From the NCBI RefSeq assembly GCF_000986865.1, contig NZ_LAVS01000010.1:40450-104449 (forward strand): a DNA stretch of 64,000 bases, read 5' to 3'. This document shows positions 39,608 through 48,561 of this stretch, in pieces; position 1 is the first letter of the stretch; each line of letters opens with the position of its first letter. The position numbers and the translations under genes are program-made. The stretch comes from Rheinheimera mesophila (GTDB taxonomy: Bacteria > Pseudomonadota > Gammaproteobacteria > Enterobacterales > Alteromonadaceae). Below the pieces are notes generated by a model. That model was not told the origin of the DNA, ran no database searches, and saw nothing but the letters and a program-made list of their open reading frames with translations.

Positions 39608-40441
39608 TCACACCAGACGGATAGCCTCAGCTTCAATCACTATCTGACCAGCTTTGTACAAAGCACCGATAGCGGCTTTAAAAACTTTTTTGCTGACACC
39701 AAATTCGCTGTAAATTTGCTCCGGGCTGCTTTTATCCGACAGTGGCAAACTGCCGCCTTTTTGTTTTAACCGCTCTATAATCACGTCGGTAAAGGCCTGG
39801 GTTTTTGCATAACCAGGTTTATCCAGCAGTAAATCAATGCGTAAATCGTCCCGTACCTTCTGCACATAAGCTGTGCCTTTGTAGCCGATACGTAGTGGTT
39901 TAAACACCTGATTTTTATACAACAAGCCCCAATGCTGATGATCAACAACCACTTTGTAGCCCAGGTCGGTCTGGGAGGCGACATAAAATTGCACTTCATC
40001 GCCAGCCTGATAAGCAGGTCTGTCTTTGCCTATGTATCTGTCCAACTTGGCTGAGGCGACAATACGGTTACTTTTATCGACATAACAGTACACCAGATAA
40101 TATTTATCCTGCTGCATCGGAATTTGTTGTTCGCTAAAAGGCACCAGTAAGTCTTTTTTCAGGCCCCAATTTAAAAAAGCACCCACCTTAGTCACGGCCA
40201 CAGCTTTCAGTTGTGCCACTTGTCCGACCATCACATAAGGTTTTTCTGTGGTGGCTATGAGCTGATCTTCAGAATCCAGATATAAAAACACCTCCAGCAC
40301 TGTGCCAATTTCAGTGCCAGCAGGCACATAGCGCTTCGGCAACAAAATATCGCCCCAGCTTAAGCCATCAAGGTAGACGCCAAACTCGACCTGTTTTTTC
40401 ACCGCCAGTTTGTTCAGTTTGCCTAAAGCGAGTTGAGTCAT
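39608..40441 (-). CDS. CvfB/YitL-like S1 RNA-binding protein
   Basis: 277 residues from the ATG at 40441 (GGAG upstream). Tandem S1-type OB folds (LAVTKVGAFLNWGLKKDLLVP; GYKGTAYVQKVRDDLRIDLLL) are followed by a C-terminal winged helix (FGVSKKVFKAAIGALYKAGQI), the CvfB layout. In Staphylococcus the protein affects virulence gene expression; in gammaproteobacteria its role is unclear. It is 4 bp downstream of yaeQ. Confidence 0.85.
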   Translation of the reverse strand: MTQLALGKLNKLAVKKQVEFGVYLDGLSWGDILLPKRYVPAGTEIGTVLEVFLYLDSEDQLIATTEKPYVMVGQVAQLKAVAVTKVGAFLNWGLKKDLLVPFSEQQIPMQQDKYYLVYCYVDKSNRIVASAKLDRYIGKDRPAYQAGDEVQFYVASQTDLGYKVVVDHQHWGLLYKNQVFKPLRIGYKGTAYVQKVRDDLRIDLLLDKPGYAKTQAFTDVIIERLKQKGGSLPLSDKSSPEQIYSEFGVSKKVFKAAIGALYKAGQIVIEAEAIRLV

Positions 40442-40445
40442 ATGA

Positions 40446-41012
40446 TTACTCCGATGCCAGCAAGGCTGGGGTTGACTGTTGAATAAAGCGCGGTTGCAGC
40501 GGCACACTGTGAGCTGCGTTGCCAAACCAGATCTGGCCTTCGTTAATGGTGCATTGTAACTGCATGGTACGGTCGCATAGTTCAGCCAGTTGTGCCGTAT
40601 CTGCCGGAGATACCGCCACTATCGTCAGGTTTCTTAACTGGCTTAAGGCTTTTTGCTCTGCGCTGTACCATTTATCGACTGCAGTACCACCGTAGGCGAG
40701 GAGCAATAACTGCTGGCTTTTATGGCTGGCACGGCGTAAGCGTCTCTCTTCCGGCAAACCCAGTTCAATCCAGAGTTGATAATCCCCAGTTAGATTTTGA
40801 CGATACAAGGCCGCTTCGTCATCATCTGAAATGCCTTTGCCGAAGCTTAAATCCTCATGGGCACACAAAGCAAAAGCCAGCAGACGCAGCATCATACGCT
40901 CAGTGGTTTCAGAAGGGTGCTGGGCCAGTGTCAGGTGATAATCCTGATAATGGTGGCGCGACATATCAGCCACAGCCAGGCTTGCTTTATAAATGGTTGC
41001 CTTTAAGGCCAT
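40446..41012 (-). CDS. yaeQ: YaeQ family protein
   Basis: 188 residues beginning MALKATIYKASLAVADM, with ERMMLRLLAFALCA, LWIELGLPEERRLRRA and a restriction-nuclease-like core, the YaeQ pattern. E. coli YaeQ has a nuclease-like fold but no confirmed activity. Start set at 41012 rather than six codons upstream. Cotranscribed with the S1 protein. Confidence 0.9.
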   Translation of the reverse strand: MALKATIYKASLAVADMSRHHYQDYHLTLAQHPSETTERMMLRLLAFALCAHEDLSFGKGISDDDEAALYRQNLTGDYQLWIELGLPEERRLRRASHKSQQLLLLAYGGTAVDKWYSAEQKALSQLRNLTIVAVSPADTAQLAELCDRTMQLQCTINEGQIWFGNAAHSVPLQPRFIQQSTPALLASE

Positions 41013-41088
41013 AACAAATCCGCAGAACAAATCAAAAGGGCGCTAGTGTACCTTGTTCGTTGCAATTATGCAGCTTGTGTGAATGCCG

Positions 41089-41289
41089 TTAAGCATGTAA
41101 CTGATGATGCTGTTTTTGTCGTAAGGCGATACGGCTCCAGGCTTTTTCATGGAAAAAATAAGCGATAGTATTGATCGCTGGCTCTATGGTTGCCACTAAA
41201 CCACCAACGAATAGATCGCCAGTGAGTAGATATGTGACGCTAAAAGCCACAGTAAAATGTAAGAGGGCAAAGGTCATAGTTTTTAGCAT
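41089..41289 (-). CDS. DUF2061 small membrane protein
   Basis: 66 residues with two hydrophobic helices (TFALLHFTVAFSVTYLLTG; LFVGGLVATIEPAINTIAYF) and the DUF2061 ending HEKAWSRI, then a His/Gln-rich tail. Function unknown. It stands alone, divergent from the DCC protein gene. Confidence 0.8.
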   Translation of the reverse strand: MLKTMTFALLHFTVAFSVTYLLTGDLFVGGLVATIEPAINTIAYFFHEKAWSRIALRQKQHHQLHA

Positions 41290-41440
41290 GGTAAAGCTCC
41301 ATAGGCAGAATTTTTACTGAGCTTAGCCTGCCATGCTCTGGGTCGAAAACGAATTAATCCAATCGCTGCTATCGTTTTTTATGCACAACCGATCCTGAAG
41401 TTCTGTGTAACCGTACTGTGTGAACCAACAGGAGCATAAA

Positions 41441-41809
41441 ATGAATTCACTCGAAGTTTTTTATGATGGTGGTTGCCCTTTGTGCCGGCGCGAGATTAAC
41501 TACTTTCGTGCACTTAAAAGTAGGGTTCCTATTATCTGGCTGGATCTAACCGATCTGAATGCAGCTCTGCCAGCGGAGCTGGACAGATGCAGCGCACTTG
41601 CACGTATGCACGTGCGGGTCAACGGTCAAATCTATTACAAAGGCGCCGCCGCTTTTGCTATGCTCTGGTCGCAATTTGCCTATTGGCGTATGCTTGGACT
41701 TTTACTTAGAGTACCGCCGGTCACCTGGTGTGCAGACAGGTTATACAGCTTGTTTTTGAACATACGACCACGCTTGCAACGCTGGGTACAACAACAGGAG
41801 AAACCCTGA
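41441..41809 (+). CDS. DCC-family thiol-disulfide oxidoreductase-like protein (DUF393)
   Basis: 122 residues from 41441 (AGGAG upstream). The family motif is FYDGGCPLCRREINYF, a thioredoxin-like CxxC. The rest is hydrophobic (YWRMLGLLLRVPPV). Substrate unknown. The stop overlaps the next start (TGATG). Confidence 0.88.
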   Translation: MNSLEVFYDGGCPLCRREINYFRALKSRVPIIWLDLTDLNAALPAELDRCSALARMHVRVNGQIYYKGAAAFAMLWSQFAYWRMLGLLLRVPPVTWCADRLYSLFLNIRPRLQRWVQQQEKP

Positions 41810-42108
41810 TGGGGTTGGATTGCCGAGAGCTCTTGGATGTCAAAGAGTATGAGTTTTTGCTGAATTGGTTTATGCGCCAACAAAAGCAACATCAGTTAGC
41901 ACAACTGGATGAGCCCTATAGCTATGATGGCTATTCGCTGTATGATCAAAAAGTAAATCAGCTGATTGCCGAAGCCACTATAGCTTTTGTGGAGAAGTTT
42001 CAACGCGAAGCTCCGCCTCTGGTGTTTACCAATCTATTTCATCTGGCAGAGCTTGAGTTACAAGGCAAACGCAACCGGCTAAGCAAAGCGCCGAAAACCT
42101 TGCAGTAA
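41809..42108 (+). CDS. Unknown 99-residue protein
   Basis: Starts at 41809 (MGLDCRELLDVKEYEFLL) with GGAG nine bases upstream, translationally coupled to the DCC gene. Helical and charged, with a conserved-looking DEPYSYDGYSLYDQKVNQLI, no signal peptide or membrane helix. I do not recognise a family. A shared terminator follows. Confidence 0.7.
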   Translation: MGLDCRELLDVKEYEFLLNWFMRQQKQHQLAQLDEPYSYDGYSLYDQKVNQLIAEATIAFVEKFQREAPPLVFTNLFHLAELELQGKRNRLSKAPKTLQ

Positions 42109-42112
42109 TGAT

Positions 42113-42138
42113 AAAAAACCACAGTGCTGTGGTTTTTT
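42113..42138. terminator. Bidirectional terminator
   Basis: AAAAAACCACAG/CTGTGGTTTTTT with a two-base loop between convergent genes; usable in both directions. Confidence 0.9.
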
Positions 42139-42152
42139 ATCATGCTAGGGTG

Positions 42153-43661
42153 TTAGTGCTGTTGCACCCGTTTTAACGCATCAGTCAACTGCGGAATATC
42201 CAGTTTTTCATTCAGTGGTACCAGAGTTCCAGCCGACCAAACTCCATAACTGCCATCATCCCGCACCAGAATCATTTTATCTTTTTTAAAACTGACCATC
42301 TGATGCGGTAATAAATTCAGCTTCGGATAGGCCGACGGTTGAAACCAGTTATCTCCTGGCCAGTTGGTATGACAACCCAACTGAGCCAGCAGAGTAGGGA
42401 TCAGATCCAGGTGTTGAGTGACAGTGTTGGACAACACCTGATGAAGTTCAGGCCAGCGGCTGTACAGCTTGGCCGGTGCCAGATCAAACTGGGATGCTGT
42501 GGCGTGGATGCTCAGTACGATAGCATTGTGTTCAGTGCCCAGTTGGGCTAATTCAGAGCCAAGATCACGACTGAATTTTATTTTGACTGCCGCAGTGGCT
42601 TGTTCTGTCAGCGGTAACCAGGGCAATAGTTGCTGATATTGTGCATCGCTGGCGCTGAGACTGAAGCTGCCAGCAGGCAACTGCTCCAGCCAGGCGGGGG
42701 GCTGTTGCAGCGCGCTGACCATCTCTTTATTTAACTGCATGCTGCCATAGACCAGATTCAGCAATGCGCTTTGAGTCTCAACCGGAGCAAAGTGTTGCTG
42801 CTGGGCTTTGAATTTGTTCTGCTCCAAAAGCGCCACATCATTGGCGGACAAGGCCGGCAGGATCACTACAGTGACAGGCTCTGCTGGTTGACTGACACAT
42901 TGCAACGCTTCAGGCTCACGCCAGTTGGTTGGTCGTTGCAACTGTTCAGCTTTACTTTCTTTTAAGCTGGATAAATCCAGCAGATTGTATTTGGCTAAAA
43001 AGGTATTCGCCGTTGCCGGATAGGTAAAAGGCAGCACATTGTCTTGTTTCATGACATCCAAATCTAATTGTGCATCTGCCCAGATATGCAGGCTGTGGCT
43101 GGCGACAAAACAGCCTAAAAACAGATAAAGTGCGGGTTGGCCAACTCCGGAGGCTTGTAAACGTGGTACTTTTTTCCAGCAAAAGTTACTTAACACTAAC
43201 TCTATCGCCAGTAATAACGCAAAGACAACAGAGGTGATCAGGATAAAATTACGCAGGTTGGTGACCACCTGTTGACGTAATAAATCAATGGTCTGTTCGC
43301 TGGATGCGCTGCCGACATGATAACCAAGCGCCTGATAGACATAAGCATCAAAAATCAGTGCGACCAGGCCGACAGTGGCCAGAACTGCCGCTATACCACG
43401 GACATGGCGCTGGTACGGAAAAATCAGAGTGACAGGAAATATGGTCAGAATAAAAAACAAAAAACATAAAAAAGCGGTGTGGCCCAGCCAGTTAGTCACC
43501 AGATAAACCCAGCCAGTCATGCTCTGTGGCAAAGGTTCCGCCCACCAATAGGCGGCGGTAATGACCAATGCCAACAGGATATTAAAAAAAGTAAACCAAT
43601 GACCCCAGTTCAGCAAACGGTTTACTTTATTAACCAATGACAGGTTTTGTTCCAGCACCAT
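42153..43661 (-). CDS. yejM: YejM/PbgA-like inner-membrane protein with shortened periplasmic domain
   Basis: 502 residues. The N-terminal DUF3413 region has five membrane helices and matches E. coli YejM (NRLLNWGHWFTFFNILLALVI; FVASHSLHIWADA; LPFTYPATANTFLAKYNLLD). In E. coli YejM (PbgA, LapC) tunes LPS synthesis through LapB and FtsH. The periplasmic sulfatase-like part is about 85 residues shorter than in E. coli (586) and shows none of its usual motifs. yejL lies 4 bp upstream and yejK diverges, the same gene set as yejKLM. Confidence 0.85.
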   Translation of the reverse strand: MVLEQNLSLVNKVNRLLNWGHWFTFFNILLALVITAAYWWAEPLPQSMTGWVYLVTNWLGHTAFLCFLFFILTIFPVTLIFPYQRHVRGIAAVLATVGLVALIFDAYVYQALGYHVGSASSEQTIDLLRQQVVTNLRNFILITSVVFALLLAIELVLSNFCWKKVPRLQASGVGQPALYLFLGCFVASHSLHIWADAQLDLDVMKQDNVLPFTYPATANTFLAKYNLLDLSSLKESKAEQLQRPTNWREPEALQCVSQPAEPVTVVILPALSANDVALLEQNKFKAQQQHFAPVETQSALLNLVYGSMQLNKEMVSALQQPPAWLEQLPAGSFSLSASDAQYQQLLPWLPLTEQATAAVKIKFSRDLGSELAQLGTEHNAIVLSIHATASQFDLAPAKLYSRWPELHQVLSNTVTQHLDLIPTLLAQLGCHTNWPGDNWFQPSAYPKLNLLPHQMVSFKKDKMILVRDDGSYGVWSAGTLVPLNEKLDIPQLTDALKRVQQH

Positions 43662-43665
43662 AGCG

Positions 43666-43890
43666 TTATTGTTTCTTGCTGCTGACGGCGTCTTTTAACG
43701 CCTGACCAAATTGGCTGGCAACATCCAGACGTTGCGCAACTGGCACGCTGGTATTAATAATGTGGCTGATGGTATTGCCCAGGCACATCAGGCTCAGTTC
43801 AGTGGTTGCTTGTTCAGCGCGTAACTGCTCCAACAGAGTGTTGACGATCTTTTCAATTTGGTCGGTCGAATACTTTGATACAATGGGCAT
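43666..43890 (-). CDS. yejL: YejL (DUF1414)
   Basis: 74-residue soluble helical protein starting MPIVSKYSTDQIEKIVNTLL, with LMCLGNTISHIINTSVP as in E. coli YejL. Function unknown. The frame is open further upstream but 43890 gives the family's start. Between yejM and divergent yejK. Confidence 0.92.
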   Translation of the reverse strand: MPIVSKYSTDQIEKIVNTLLEQLRAEQATTELSLMCLGNTISHIINTSVPVAQRLDVASQFGQALKDAVSSKKQ

Positions 43891-43961
43891 GAAGGTCTCT
43901 GCTCGAAATAAAATGGAACAGCGGGGAATACTAGCAGAATTAGCGAAGAACAGGAAAATAT

Positions 43962-44996
43962 ATGTCCGTTGATGTGTTGCATCTGGCAATAAATTTTATC
44001 GAAAGTACTGAAAGTGAACAATTGCAGGCGCAGTTTCGTCAGGAACTGGTGCCTGTGTCTCAATCTGTCGCACATTTAATTGAACAATTGCACCTGGCTT
44101 ACAATGGCAAACCTGCCAAAGGTTACGCTACTTTTTCTGATGATTTACAAGACAGAATGGCTTTGCCCTTAGCGCAGTGGCAAGCGCAGGAGCGCAGTTT
44201 TCTCCAATTGGCTGAACAAGCTACCAGTCAGTTGGTGGTGCAACTGGTGCAGCACCAAATCCAGGAAACCGGCTACTTTATGCTGTGTCACTACCGTTAT
44301 CTGGCGACGGAATATGTGTTGATCACTATGCTTGGCAGCAAAGATCACTTTAGTGTGACACCAGACTTATTACTTTCTACCGATCAGCATCTGGATATAG
44401 CCCGGATGCAACTGGCTGCCCGTATTGATTTAACCGAATACCAGACCAGCCCTGAGCAAAACAAATATATTTCGTTTATCCGCGGCCGGGCCGGGCGTAA
44501 AGTGGCTGACTTTTTCCTCGACTTTTTAGGCTGCGCCGAAGGTGTGGTTGCCAAAGAGCAAAGCAAAGTGGTGCTGGCTTGTGTTGAAGAGTATCTGTCC
44601 GCCTCGGATTACGATGCCAGCGAGAAATCGGCTGTGCGTAAGCAAGTCTACGACTACTGTGAAGAGCAAACTAAACAAGGCTTGGATGTGCATTTGCAGG
44701 AGCTGTCAGCGACTATCGACAGCAGTGATGCCAGAGCCTTTACGGATTACTGTGCAGAGCAGAATATTGAGGTGCCAGAGCAGTTTCCAGTGGATGTAAA
44801 AGAACTAAAAACCCTGGTGAAGTTTTCTGGTGCAGGTGGCGGTGTCAGCATCAGCTTTGAGCAAAAGCATTTAGGCGAACGGGTCCGCTACGATATGGAC
44901 AAAGACCTGTTGATCATTCAAGGGGTACCACCGAATTTAAAAGATCAGTTGCAACGTTTCCTCAAAGGCTTCTCCAGCTTTGATCACAAAGGGTAA
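43962..44996 (+). CDS. yejK: Nucleoid-associated protein YejK (NdpA)
   Basis: 344 residues, the family length (E. coli 335). Recognisable from KGYATFSDD, DLTEYQTSPEQNKYISFIRGR and the C-terminal LVKFSGAGGGVSISF. Binds the nucleoid. Divergent from yejL, and its end meets the convergent small membrane protein gene 3 bp away. Confidence 0.93.
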   Translation: MSVDVLHLAINFIESTESEQLQAQFRQELVPVSQSVAHLIEQLHLAYNGKPAKGYATFSDDLQDRMALPLAQWQAQERSFLQLAEQATSQLVVQLVQHQIQETGYFMLCHYRYLATEYVLITMLGSKDHFSVTPDLLLSTDQHLDIARMQLAARIDLTEYQTSPEQNKYISFIRGRAGRKVADFFLDFLGCAEGVVAKEQSKVVLACVEEYLSASDYDASEKSAVRKQVYDYCEEQTKQGLDVHLQELSATIDSSDARAFTDYCAEQNIEVPEQFPVDVKELKTLVKFSGAGGGVSISFEQKHLGERVRYDMDKDLLIIQGVPPNLKDQLQRFLKGFSSFDHKG

Positions 44997-44999
44997 GCC

Positions 45000-45257
45000 T
45001 TAATCGCCACCACTGCCGCCGTCAGAGCCTGCGTCTGATGGGCTGTGATGGTCGGTATCCACCTGTTTTATGCGGCTGCCATCTGTGCCACTGGTGGCGG
45101 CTATGGTTCCGGTCACACCTCCATCTGAGGTTTTCTTCTGCTCTATCTTTTGTTTCAGGCTGTTCTGCCGGAGTTTTTTATTACGGCGTATCAGCCACAG
45201 ATTAGCCAGCACCAGACCGAAAATGATCACCAGAGTCCACCAGAGTGTCATCGTCAT
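45000..45257 (-). CDS. Small single-pass membrane protein (DUF2897-like)
   Basis: 85 residues: one N-terminal helix (LWWTLVIIFGLVLANLWLI), a basic stretch (RRNKKLRQ) and a low-complexity Gly/Asp/Ser tail ending DGGSGGD. Resembles DUF2897 by the helix; the tail is variable. Last gene of the operon, 3 bp after the M15 peptidase gene. Function unknown. Confidence 0.6.
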   Translation of the reverse strand: MTMTLWWTLVIIFGLVLANLWLIRRNKKLRQNSLKQKIEQKKTSDGGVTGTIAATSGTDGSRIKQVDTDHHSPSDAGSDGGSGGD

Positions 45258-45260
45258 TAT

Positions 45261-45935
45261 TTACTCCTCACAAATAGTACAGACATAACGCCGATAAATC
45301 AGCGGAATAAACTCTAGCAGCAGTGTTTTGTCCGGTAAATCACTTTGAGCTATCGCCTCATACAACATGGCTTGATCAAAGGATGCCAGATAGTCTTGCG
45401 CCAGCGGGCGGTAACTTAAATGCCAGGCTTCTTTTGCAACTCCGCCCAGATCGCGCTGATAAGGCCGGAAAAAGCCAAAGCTTGCGGCATGTGCAGTTAA
45501 CCACTGATCCAATGCATAAAAAGGTCCGCCGCGCTGATATTCAGCATCCAGTAACTGCACCTGATAATCGGCGGCAACAGCGGCTTTGTCAAACACATCC
45601 AGATCCGTGCCCCAATGATGGCGGCTGGCACCGGGTAAAGCTGAATAGAGTAAAATGGCTTCAATTTTAGCAAAGCCATCTAACTGATGGATATCGATTG
45701 GCTGCTGAGCCTTGTTATACACCGGGCGTTGTCCGGTGTATTTGGCGGTCCAAATCCGCGCTTGCTGCGCAAAAGAGCGGTAGGATGATAGCAGAGCCAG
45801 TTCTATGCCCTCTGCTGCGGCCGCCTGCTGCATCGTTAGATATGCAGCTTTGACCTCTGGCAATAAACGATGTTTTTGCTCCAGTTCAACCAGAGCTGTT
45901 TCGTCAAAGCCTGTCAACAGTTTTGCCCGACTCAT
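45261..45935 (-). CDS. M15-family D-alanyl-D-alanine carboxypeptidase (LdcB/VanY-like)
   Basis: 224 residues from 45935, with ATGA coupling to dapE. Zinc motifs [22 protein letters not shown] and EAWHLSY fit the VanY/LdcB family that trims peptidoglycan stem peptides. No signal peptide is visible, so it may act in the cytoplasm, unlike most relatives. It sits directly after dapE, which makes the diaminopimelate used in the same peptides. Confidence 0.85.
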   Translation of the reverse strand: MSRAKLLTGFDETALVELEQKHRLLPEVKAAYLTMQQAAAAEGIELALLSSYRSFAQQARIWTAKYTGQRPVYNKAQQPIDIHQLDGFAKIEAILLYSALPGASRHHWGTDLDVFDKAAVAADYQVQLLDAEYQRGGPFYALDQWLTAHAASFGFFRPYQRDLGGVAKEAWHLSYRPLAQDYLASFDQAMLYEAIAQSDLPDKTLLLEFIPLIYRRYVCTICEE

Positions 45936-47065
45936 TTGGCAACCAGTTGCTGCAAAATATGTTGGTACATATCGGCTAAAGGCTCTAAATCCGCGACTGC
46001 GACACATTCATTGATTTTATGAATAGTGCCATTGCACGGACCCAGCTCCAGTACCTGAGCACCTGTTGGCGCAATAAAACGACCGTCTGAGGTCCCTCCT
46101 GTGGTCTCCAGTGACGGTGTATAACCTTTGACGTGCTGCACCGCTTGCACAGCAGCAGCCACCAGTTCGCCACTGTCGGTCAGAAAAGGTAAACCATTGA
46201 GGATCCAGTCGATGCTGTAGTGCAACTGATGTTTATCTAAAATAGCCAGCACCCTTTGTTGCAATTGTTCGGCTGTCACTTCAGTACTGTAACGGAAATT
46301 GAAGGTTAGCTGCACATCACCCGGCACCACGTTGGTGGCACCAGTACCGGCGTGAATGTTGGAGATCTGAAAGCTGGTGGCCGGGAAATAGGCATTGCCC
46401 TGATCCCAGACGGTTTGTGCTAGTTCGGCCAAAGCCGGAGCGGCTTTATGAATAGGGTTATCCACCAGATGCGGATAAGCCACATGGCCTTGAACACCTT
46501 TGACTGTCAGATAACCCGTTAAGGAGCCACGACGGCCGTTTTTAATTACATCTCCCAGGTTTTTTGTGCTGGAGGGTTCACCCACTAAACACCAGGTAAT
46601 TTTTTCATTGCGGCTTTCCAGTACTTCAATCACACGTTTGGTGCCATTGATAAAAGGACCTTCTTCGTCGCTGGTAATCAAAAAGGCGATGTCGCCGGTT
46701 AACTCAGGATGGGTGGCTAAAAAACGTTCTGTGGCCACCACCATAGCAGCCAGACTGCCTTTCATATCGGCCGCACCGCGGCCATACAGCATGCCATCGC
46801 GAATGTCTGGTTCAAAGGGGGAGCTGGTCCATTGCTCCAGCGGGCCTGTCGGCACTACATCAGTGTGACCGGCAAAACAAAACAAAGGTTTACCCTGACC
46901 GCGACGTGCCCATAAATTAAGGGTGTCCTCAAAAAACATCGACTCAATAGTAAAACCCAAAGCCTCCAACCGCTTGGCCATCAATTGCTGACAACCTGCA
47001 TCTTCAGGGGTGACCGACTGGCGGCGGATCAAGTCTTTAGTTAAATCCAGTACTGCTGTGCTCAT
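45932..47065 (-). CDS. dapE: Succinyl-diaminopimelate desuccinylase
   Basis: M20 metalloenzyme of lysine and cell-wall synthesis. 377 residues, as E. coli (375). Metal-binding residues lie in [37 protein letters not shown] and near the end [13 protein letters not shown]. It overlaps yffB and the M15 gene by four bases each. Confidence 0.97.
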   Translation of the reverse strand: MSTAVLDLTKDLIRRQSVTPEDAGCQQLMAKRLEALGFTIESMFFEDTLNLWARRGQGKPLFCFAGHTDVVPTGPLEQWTSSPFEPDIRDGMLYGRGAADMKGSLAAMVVATERFLATHPELTGDIAFLITSDEEGPFINGTKRVIEVLESRNEKITWCLVGEPSSTKNLGDVIKNGRRGSLTGYLTVKGVQGHVAYPHLVDNPIHKAAPALAELAQTVWDQGNAYFPATSFQISNIHAGTGATNVVPGDVQLTFNFRYSTEVTAEQLQQRVLAILDKHQLHYSIDWILNGLPFLTDSGELVAAAVQAVQHVKGYTPSLETTGGTSDGRFIAPTGAQVLELGPCNGTIHKINECVAVADLEPLADMYQHILQQLVAK

Positions 47066-47415
47066 GCGGAAAGTCCAAATAATGTTTGATACTGTTGTTC
47101 TGAAAAACCAAGATGATAGATGCCATTGTGCTCCAGCACAGGTCGTTTGATCAGTGCGGGTTGGGCTAGCATTAACTGGACCGCTTTTTCTGCGGTCATG
47201 TCCTGCTTGTCCGCATCCGACAACGCTCTGTAGGTTGTGCCTTTGGTATTGAGCAGTTGCTGCCAGCTAAGTTGCTGCATAAATTCCGCTAACAATGCTC
47301 TGCTGATGCCATCCTGACGGTAATCGATATATTGATGACGCAGTTGCTGCTGCTCCAGATATTTGCGGGCTTTTTTTACCGTGTCACAATTTTTAATGCC
47401 ATAAATGCGGGTCAT
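47062..47415 (-). CDS. yffB: ArsC/Spx-family protein YffB
   Basis: 117 residues, starting [21 protein letters not shown]. The ArsC fold has a single Cys, and ALIKRPVLE holds the conserved Arg. The yffB-dapE pairing is conserved in E. coli. I chose the ATG at 47415 because one 12 bases upstream overlaps the AGG site. Activity unknown. Confidence 0.9.
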   Translation of the reverse strand: MTRIYGIKNCDTVKKARKYLEQQQLRHQYIDYRQDGISRALLAEFMQQLSWQQLLNTKGTTYRALSDADKQDMTAEKAVQLMLAQPALIKRPVLEHNGIYHLGFSEQQYQTLFGLSA

Positions 47416-47419
47416 AACG

Positions 47420-47968
47420 CTATACATCCTGAGTAGTTACCAATTGGATCGCCAATACATCATCCTGCAAGGCCTGATGATAACCTGTGCGGCAATGAAT
47501 ACGCTGAATTTTAGGGTGGGGGACCACACGTAAAAACAGACCAAAACTCTGATCCGGCTGGCTAAGCAGCGCTTTATCATAATGCAGCAGAGGCTGTCCG
47601 GCCTGGACATGCGCCTGCTCACCGACCAGCCAGTGGAACCCTACACCAAGTTTATCCTGACAATACAGTGGAAAATCCAGCACCAGCTTCAATCCACTTG
47701 GATGCGCAAACAGCAGATGCTGGCCCGTCTGATTTTTCCGGCTGAATGCACCACTGAACGGGCTATATAAAGTTGTGCCTCTTAACTCGAGCCAGAGTCC
47801 GTCGCCTTGTAAACCGCAAGACATTAGTGCGTCACGGCTGGCGCTACTGTGATGACTATAGGCATCCACCGGACTTTTGATCCTCAGTTTGAGTTGCGGA
47901 TCCAGACTGGTATGCCAGTGCAACAGACTAAAAGGGCTGAACATGGGCAACAACATTGAATTGGGCAT
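47420..47968 (-). CDS. Degenerate PTS EIIA(Glc)-like protein
   Basis: 182 residues (possibly starting a few codons later at another Met). The EIIA-Glc barrel pattern is visible: KSPVDAYSH, LQGDGLWLEL, YSPFSGAF, HPSGLKLVLDFP and VGEQAHVQAGQPLLHYD. Aligned by eye with E. coli Crr, the phosphorylated His90 (ELFVHFG) is replaced by Asp98 (KLVLDFP), and His75 is shifted or lost. It therefore probably cannot carry phosphate; a regulatory or structural role is inferred. It is first in the yffB-dapE-M15 operon, with no pts genes nearby. Confidence 0.65.
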   Translation of the reverse strand: MPNSMLLPMFSPFSLLHWHTSLDPQLKLRIKSPVDAYSHHSSASRDALMSCGLQGDGLWLELRGTTLYSPFSGAFSRKNQTGQHLLFAHPSGLKLVLDFPLYCQDKLGVGFHWLVGEQAHVQAGQPLLHYDKALLSQPDQSFGLFLRVVPHPKIQRIHCRTGYHQALQDDVLAIQLVTTQDV

Positions 47969-48561
47969 AGCAGGATAGTAACGAAAAAAAAACTATTTGG
48001 CGAAGCTTTCCTGTGGTGGGGGATTCGCCGGGTGGTCAGGCTGATTAGCAAGGCGCGGAACTTACTCAGGCGCTGCTGGTCTACTAAAACATGATAATTT
48101 CACTGTTTGAACATAAAAATGCCATGAAGCGCTGATAAATCCTAGTCGTTTTTGACCGCAAAACGGTCGGGGCCTTGTGTTTTCTTTATTATGGTTGTCC
48201 ACAGAATCTGTGGATAACTTTGTGTGTTGTTATGTTTAACTGGTTTAAGCTATTGAAAATAAATATAAAAAACAAATGGCACAAAATTTGTTTAGTTTGT
48301 TCGTTCACAATTAGTTACGCAAAGGCAGGAAACTCATAGTTTTCATCTTCAATCTGAACATTTCACTGTAAAACTTTTGAGTCTGCTTTGTTGAAATCAG
48401 GTGAATTATTCTCCTGCGTTTGTCTGGATTGAGGAATATTTTCTCCACCAGGCTATTTTTGCTTTAGTTTCTGTCAAAGCTGGACGATAGTTGAGGTAGG
48501 GGGTAGACTCCGAACCGACGACTTTGTAGTAAAACACCGATGATGAAGAGGAGTGCCTGCG
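47969..48561. other. 593-bp intergenic leader of yfbV
   Basis: A long gap between divergent genes. It contains a GACCG-CAAAA-CGGTC hairpin near 48159-48173, an inverted pair of DnaA boxes (48195-48217) and an AT-rich stretch at about 48240-48320. No ORF longer than about 15 codons looks convincing. A small RNA or long 5' leader is possible. Confidence 0.5.
48195..48217. promoter_or_regulatory. Inverted pair of DnaA boxes
   Basis: TTGTCCACA (one mismatch to the consensus) and, five bases on, TGTGGATAA, the exact reverse complement of TTATCCACA. Together they form a near-perfect palindrome. Such pairs can bind DnaA, and AT-rich DNA follows. Binding is inferred. Confidence 0.5.

Noticed and set aside
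48180..48330. DnaA boxes with AT-rich DNA as a chromosome origin
   Set aside because: Only two boxes, no 13-mer repeats, and dnaA, mnmG and other origin neighbours are absent.
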